From: a virus
Reading direction: 5' to 3' (one strand)
IMG/VR virus record: IMGVR_UViG_3300033153_001082
Location: 1 to 26,474 of that record
Length of the DNA stretch: 26,474 nt
Made by a program: the position numbers and the translations under genes. Positions 23,871 through 26,474 of the stretch are shown piece by piece (the first letter of the stretch is position 1; each line of letters begins with the position of its first letter). Below the pieces are notes generated by a model. That model did not search any database and had not been told where the DNA came from. It saw nothing but the letters and a program-made list of their open reading frames with translations.

Positions 23871-23916
23871 ATTATTATTACTGATTTTCAACAACTTAGC
23901 ATTTTCTTTATATATT

Positions 23917-23938
23917 TATACGCATAAACTTGCGTATA
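23917..23938 (+). repeat. Perfect 8-bp inverted repeat, putative operator
   Basis: TATACGCA (23917-23924) and TGCGTATA (23931-23938) are exact reverse complements separated by TAAACT. A third half-site, TGCGTAT, lies at 23949-23955; TAAACTTGCGTAT and TAAACCTGCGTAT form a direct repeat of 18-bp period with one mismatch. The repeats overlap both core elements of the promoter at 23930-23960, so a dimeric repressor bound here would block it. Confidence 0.75.
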
Positions 23939-23960
23939 TTAATAAACCTGCGTATGTTTG
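23930..23960 (+). promoter_or_regulatory. Bacteroidota-type promoter of the early/DNA-metabolism genes
   Basis: TTG at 23930-23932 is followed after 20 bp by TATGTTTG at 23953-23960, a full match to TAnnTTTG. Transcription would begin near 23967, about 27 bases before the ATG at 23994. It lies in a 123-bp intergenic region (23871-23993), the longest in the window, between lysis-like and early genes. I found no terminator in the 46 bp between the spanin stop and the operator. Confidence 0.75.
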
Positions 23961-23993
23961 TAGTCAGTAAGGAACTAATAAAAACTAAAAAAC

Positions 23994-24149
23994 ATGGATG
24001 CAGCTTTTGACACTATAGTAATTTATCAAGAAAGAATAGAAAAATTAGAAAAAGGAATCAGAGACTTAAGAAGTCAATTAAAAGATGGAGGTTATCAAGA
24101 TGATTCTGTTGTAATAGTGACAATTGATAATATGTTGGACAATGAATAA
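23994..24149 (+). CDS. 51-residue early protein with a helical hairpin
   Basis: The first gene after the operator/promoter. It opens MDAAFDTIVIYQERIEKLEK, a helix, and continues with a second basic helix (GIRDLRSQLK) and an acidic end (IVTIDNMLDNE). It is predicted to be a small coiled-coil protein, possibly a dimer. No helix-turn-helix is evident, so I cannot call it the repressor of its own promoter. Its last 8 bp overlap the next gene. Confidence 0.6.
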   Translation: MDAAFDTIVIYQERIEKLEKGIRDLRSQLKDGGYQDDSVVIVTIDNMLDNE

Positions 24150-24447
24150 TAATGATTATAGTACTAGAGTTTTAGTTTTCAAAGTAAATGATAATACTAT
24201 CTATTATTGCCACCATCTAGTTAAGTATAATTTAAGAATGTTTAAGGGTACTAGAGAAGAATTTGATACTTATTATGCTGAACACGTTGGAAAAGCTCCC
24301 AGAATTGATTATATGGTTTATGATAATCAGAAGCAAATAGATAATGTTGAGCATGGTCATTGTGATAGAAATGTAAAATATTACAATCCGAGCAGGGAAC
24401 AACAAAAAATTAACGAAGAAAAAAGATATTTAAGAGGGGGATTTTAA
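24142..24447 (+). CDS. Small early protein with Cys/His clusters
   Basis: A 101-residue protein. The frame is open further up (TTG at 24124), but the ATG at 24142, overlapping the previous stop by 8 bp, is the better start. Residues 20-26 are IYYCHHL and residues 70-74 are EHGHC; together they give Cys23, His24, His25, His71, His73 and Cys74, enough for a zinc site. The region between is aromatic and basic (FKGTREEFDTYYAEHVGKAP). The end is Lys/Arg-rich. Unknown function; it may be a nucleic-acid-binding early protein. Confidence 0.6.
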   Translation: MNNNDYSTRVLVFKVNDNTIYYCHHLVKYNLRMFKGTREEFDTYYAEHVGKAPRIDYMVYDNQKQIDNVEHGHCDRNVKYYNPSREQQKINEEKRYLRGGF

Positions 24448-24448
24448 A

Positions 24449-24625
24449 ATGACAAGAGAAGAATTAGAAGAGTCAGTAAAAAAAGCATTAAGATTTGAAT
24501 TTGAAAATGCTAAAGAACATAGAGCAGTTGAAATTTATAAAACGTCTATAAAATTAGGATTCAATGAACAAGCTAGAGAAATGGCTTCTGATATAGAAGC
24601 TGAATTTAACACAAAATTAGATTAA
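24449..24625 (+). CDS. 58-residue helical protein upstream of the ERF gene
   Basis: An ATG right after the previous stop (TAAAATG at 24445-24451) opens 58 codons of Glu/Lys/Ala-rich sequence (MTREELEESVKKALRFEFEN...), probably two helices. The stop TAA is followed by a single C and the ATG of the ERF gene. Length, codon bias and packing fit a real gene. Unknown function. Confidence 0.55.
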   Translation: MTREELEESVKKALRFEFENAKEHRAVEIYKTSIKLGFNEQAREMASDIEAEFNTKLD

Positions 24626-24626
24626 C

Positions 24627-25154
24627 ATGTTAGAATTATACAAAAAGATTGATAAAATACAAAAGGAGATAGGTAATTTATCTAAAAAATCAGAGAACCC
24701 ATTTTTCAGTTCTAAATACTTAGAGTTAAACGACTTGACAGACGCTTTGCAGCCTTTGTTGGAGAAAGAAGATTTAATGTTAATACAGCCAATTGAAAGG
24801 GGTTACTTAATAACAAAGGTTATTGATACAACAACTGGAAAAGAATTTATATCAGAACTTGAATTGCCAAATCTAGATAAAAAAAAAAAAATAGGATCAT
24901 GCATAACCTACTACCGTAGATACACTTTAAAGTCAATGTTTCAAATAAAAGAAGTTGATGACGATGGAAATATTGCAGCAAGACCAGTTGAAGAAAAACT
25001 AAAGAAAAAGAAAAAAAACCCATTAACTCCTAAATCTGGAGCATGGAAAAAAGCCATCGAACAAAATGTTTCAATTGAAAAATTGAAAGAACACTATACT
25101 TTCACAGAGTTAAATGAAAAAGCATACATAACAGAATTAGGAATCAATAAATAA
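24627..25154 (+). CDS. ERF-family single-strand annealing protein
   Basis: A 175-residue protein. ERF proteins anneal complementary single-stranded DNA in phage recombination. Residues 1-45 follow the family (YKKIDKIQKEIGNLSKKSEN, then FFSSKYLELNDLTDALQPLL). The signature is at 89-120: IGSCITYYRRYTLKSMFQIK followed by EVDDDGNIA, equivalent to GSaiTYarRYaL...DDDgn in PF04404. Residues 122-140 are basic, and the C-terminal tail may bind a partner single-strand-binding protein. Codons for residues 85-89 contain a run of 13 A (24879-24891). Confidence 0.8.
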   Translation: MLELYKKIDKIQKEIGNLSKKSENPFFSSKYLELNDLTDALQPLLEKEDLMLIQPIERGYLITKVIDTTTGKEFISELELPNLDKKKKIGSCITYYRRYTLKSMFQIKEVDDDGNIAARPVEEKLKKKKKNPLTPKSGAWKKAIEQNVSIEKLKEHYTFTELNEKAYITELGINK

Positions 25155-25164
25155 ATAGATAATT

Positions 25165-25572
25165 ATGGAAATAAAAAGAATTTACCACTCATGGGAAAAA
25201 TGGGAAGATTATAAACATGGATTTTATAATAATGTATCTGGGAAAGACAAGTTAATTATGATTGAAAAAGTCGTTGAAATGTTTTCTGATCCAGAGCTAA
25301 CAAAAAAATGCATGGGTAAAGTTATTAAGTCATGGTTTTTTTCCTGTGAACAAAATCTAACTAATAACGGAATGAACAAGATAGCATACATTGGCCAGGC
25401 TGCGTGTTGCATATACGCTGGAGTTCCGTCAACAGTAACAATGGAAGCGTGGTCTAAAGTTCCAGAAGAGTTCAAGTTAATTGCAGATTCAATAGCGTCA
25501 GATATTTTAAAAGAGTGGGAAGAATTTCACACTAAAGTACTAATACAAGTTTCTTGTGATAATAAATGTTAA
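25165..25572 (+). CDS. Conserved phage protein paired with a PAPS-reductase-like gene
   Basis: A 135-residue, mostly helical protein. Visible signature segments are IYHSWEKWEDYKHGFYNN (residues 6-23), then KSWFFSCEQNLTNNGMNKIA (55-74), YIGQAACCIYAGVPSTVTME (75-94) and a helix ending in W-E-E-F. I recall similar proteins beside DUF3440 genes in other phages, but I cannot name the family or a function. Several Cys (61, 81, 82 and near the C-terminus) are of interest because its partner belongs to a sulfur-chemistry family. It starts 10 bp after the ERF gene and ends 3 bp before the next one. Confidence 0.65.
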   Translation: MEIKRIYHSWEKWEDYKHGFYNNVSGKDKLIMIEKVVEMFSDPELTKKCMGKVIKSWFFSCEQNLTNNGMNKIAYIGQAACCIYAGVPSTVTMEAWSKVPEEFKLIADSIASDILKEWEEFHTKVLIQVSCDNKC

Positions 25573-25575
25573 GTT

Positions 25576-26474
25576 ATGGCTAAGATTGATTTAGGAATAA
25601 GCGTGTATGATGCAGCAAAAGAAAGAATAGAGTTTACTTTTGATAATTTTAAAAAAGTTTATGTTTCTTTTAGTGCTGGAAAAGATTCTACTGTTATGCT
25701 ACACTTAGCAATGGATGAAGCAAAAAAAAGGAATCAAAAAATAGGTGTTTTGATAGTTGATTTGGAAGGTCAGTATAAGTTCACAATAGAACATATTCAT
25801 GAAATGATAAAACAATATGAAGAATGGATTGATTTGTATTGGGTCTGTTTACCTCTTCATTTAAGAAATGCTGTGTCTGTTTATGAACCATTTTGGAAGT
25901 GTTGGGACAATGAGAGAAAGAGTGACTGGATAAGAACACCACCAAAAGAAGCAATAGTTGATCCTGAATATTTCCCTTTCTTTACTGATGGTATGGAGTT
26001 TGAAGAATTTGTACCAGAGTTTGGAGAATGGTATTCAAAAGGAGAGTTAACAGCTTGTATGGTTGGTATTAGGACTGATGAAAGTTTGAATAGATTCAGA
26101 ACAATAGCAAGTACTACTAAAGTACGGTTTAAAGACAAACAATATACAACTTTAGTTACAGAAAATGTTTTTAATTTATATCCAGTTTATGACTGGAGAA
26201 CTGAAGATATTTGGATTTATCACTCAAAGTTCCCAAATAAGAGACTAAACTATTTATATGAGTTGATGAATAAGGCTGGTCTATCTATACACCAACAAAG
26301 AATTTGCCAACCTTATGGAGATGACCAGAGAAGAGGTTTATGGCTATTTCATTTGATTGAACCAGAAACATGGGCAAAAGTTGTTGCTAGAGTTAATGGC
26401 GCTAATAGCGGTGCTTTATATGTTAATGAAAGTGGATCAATTACTGGATACAATAAAATATCTAAACCAGACAA
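25576..26474 (+). CDS. PAPS-reductase-like protein, DUF3440/IbrA type (3' end outside window)
   Basis: The frame is open from the ATG at 25576 to the window edge; 299 residues are visible. Residues 31-40 (SFSAGKDSTV) are the PP-loop (SxGKDST) of the adenine-nucleotide alpha hydrolase/PAPS reductase family. Further family marks are GIRTDESLNR (164-173) and YPVYDWRTEDIWIY (202-215). The later part (KAGLSIHQQRICQPYGDDQR) fits the DUF3440 extension of IbrA/YbdN-type proteins rather than sulfate-assimilating CysH. Family members include sulfur-inserting enzymes such as DndC; the reaction here is unknown. The upstream gene is 3 bp away and almost certainly co-expressed. Confidence 0.8.
   Translation, partial: MAKIDLGISVYDAAKERIEFTFDNFKKVYVSFSAGKDSTVMLHLAMDEAKKRNQKIGVLIVDLEGQYKFTIEHIHEMIKQYEEWIDLYWVCLPLHLRNAVSVYEPFWKCWDNERKSDWIRTPPKEAIVDPEYFPFFTDGMEFEEFVPEFGEWYSKGELTACMVGIRTDESLNRFRTIASTTKVRFKDKQYTTLVTENVFNLYPVYDWRTEDIWIYHSKFPNKRLNYLYELMNKAGLSIHQQRICQPYGDDQRRGLWLFHLIEPETWAKVVARVNGANSGALYVNESGSITGYNKISKPD

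Overview
The window looks like part of the genome of a tailed phage (or prophage) of the Bacteroidota, most likely a flavobacterium. Every gene is on the + strand, the DNA is strongly AT-rich, and genes are packed with 1-20 bp overlaps (ATGA, TAATG). Starts follow AT-rich leaders such as AATTATG rather than Shine-Dalgarno sequences. Two intergenic sites match the Bacteroidota vegetative promoter (TTG-N20-TAnnTTTG). A long tape measure gene without any visible contractile sheath gene suggests a siphovirus. I see no integrase, tRNA, CRISPR array or insertion sequence.

Layout. (1) 1-4709, head: HK97-type portal (5' end outside the window), a 28-codon bridging ORF, prohead protease, major capsid protein, a strong terminator, a small basic protein and two connector candidates. 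(2) 4697-6088, tail tube: a good promoter, the probable major tail protein, a small charged protein and a terminator. (3) 6136-9953, a block bounded by terminators that separates tail tube from tape measure genes: an unknown protein, a fibre-like protein, an unknown protein, a DUF1353-like protein and a membrane-anchored coiled coil. (4) 9963-21232, tail: two small proteins, the tape measure protein, a tail-tip protein with a long hydrophobic stretch, a small protein, a large beta-rich protein and a fibre with YadA-like head repeats. The two fibre genes share a module of about 180 residues. (5) 21267-23870, lysis-like: two small unknown proteins, then eight overlapping or abutting genes. Seven of these encode predicted membrane or exported proteins, including holin candidates and a nested spanin-like pair; the eighth is a DUF5675-type protein. 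(6) 23871-26474, early/DNA metabolism: a promoter with an inverted repeat and a third half-site, three small unknown genes, an ERF-family single-strand annealing protein, a conserved 135-residue protein and a PAPS-reductase-like (DUF3440/IbrA-type) protein cut by the window end.

Together the genes would build the capsid, cleave it with the protease, join it to a long non-contractile tail, bind the host through fibres, lyse the cell, and (from the promoter at 23930) begin a recombination/nucleotide-chemistry operon. The terminase, replication genes and a clear endolysin are not in the window. Function calls rest on reading motifs by eye; no database search was run.
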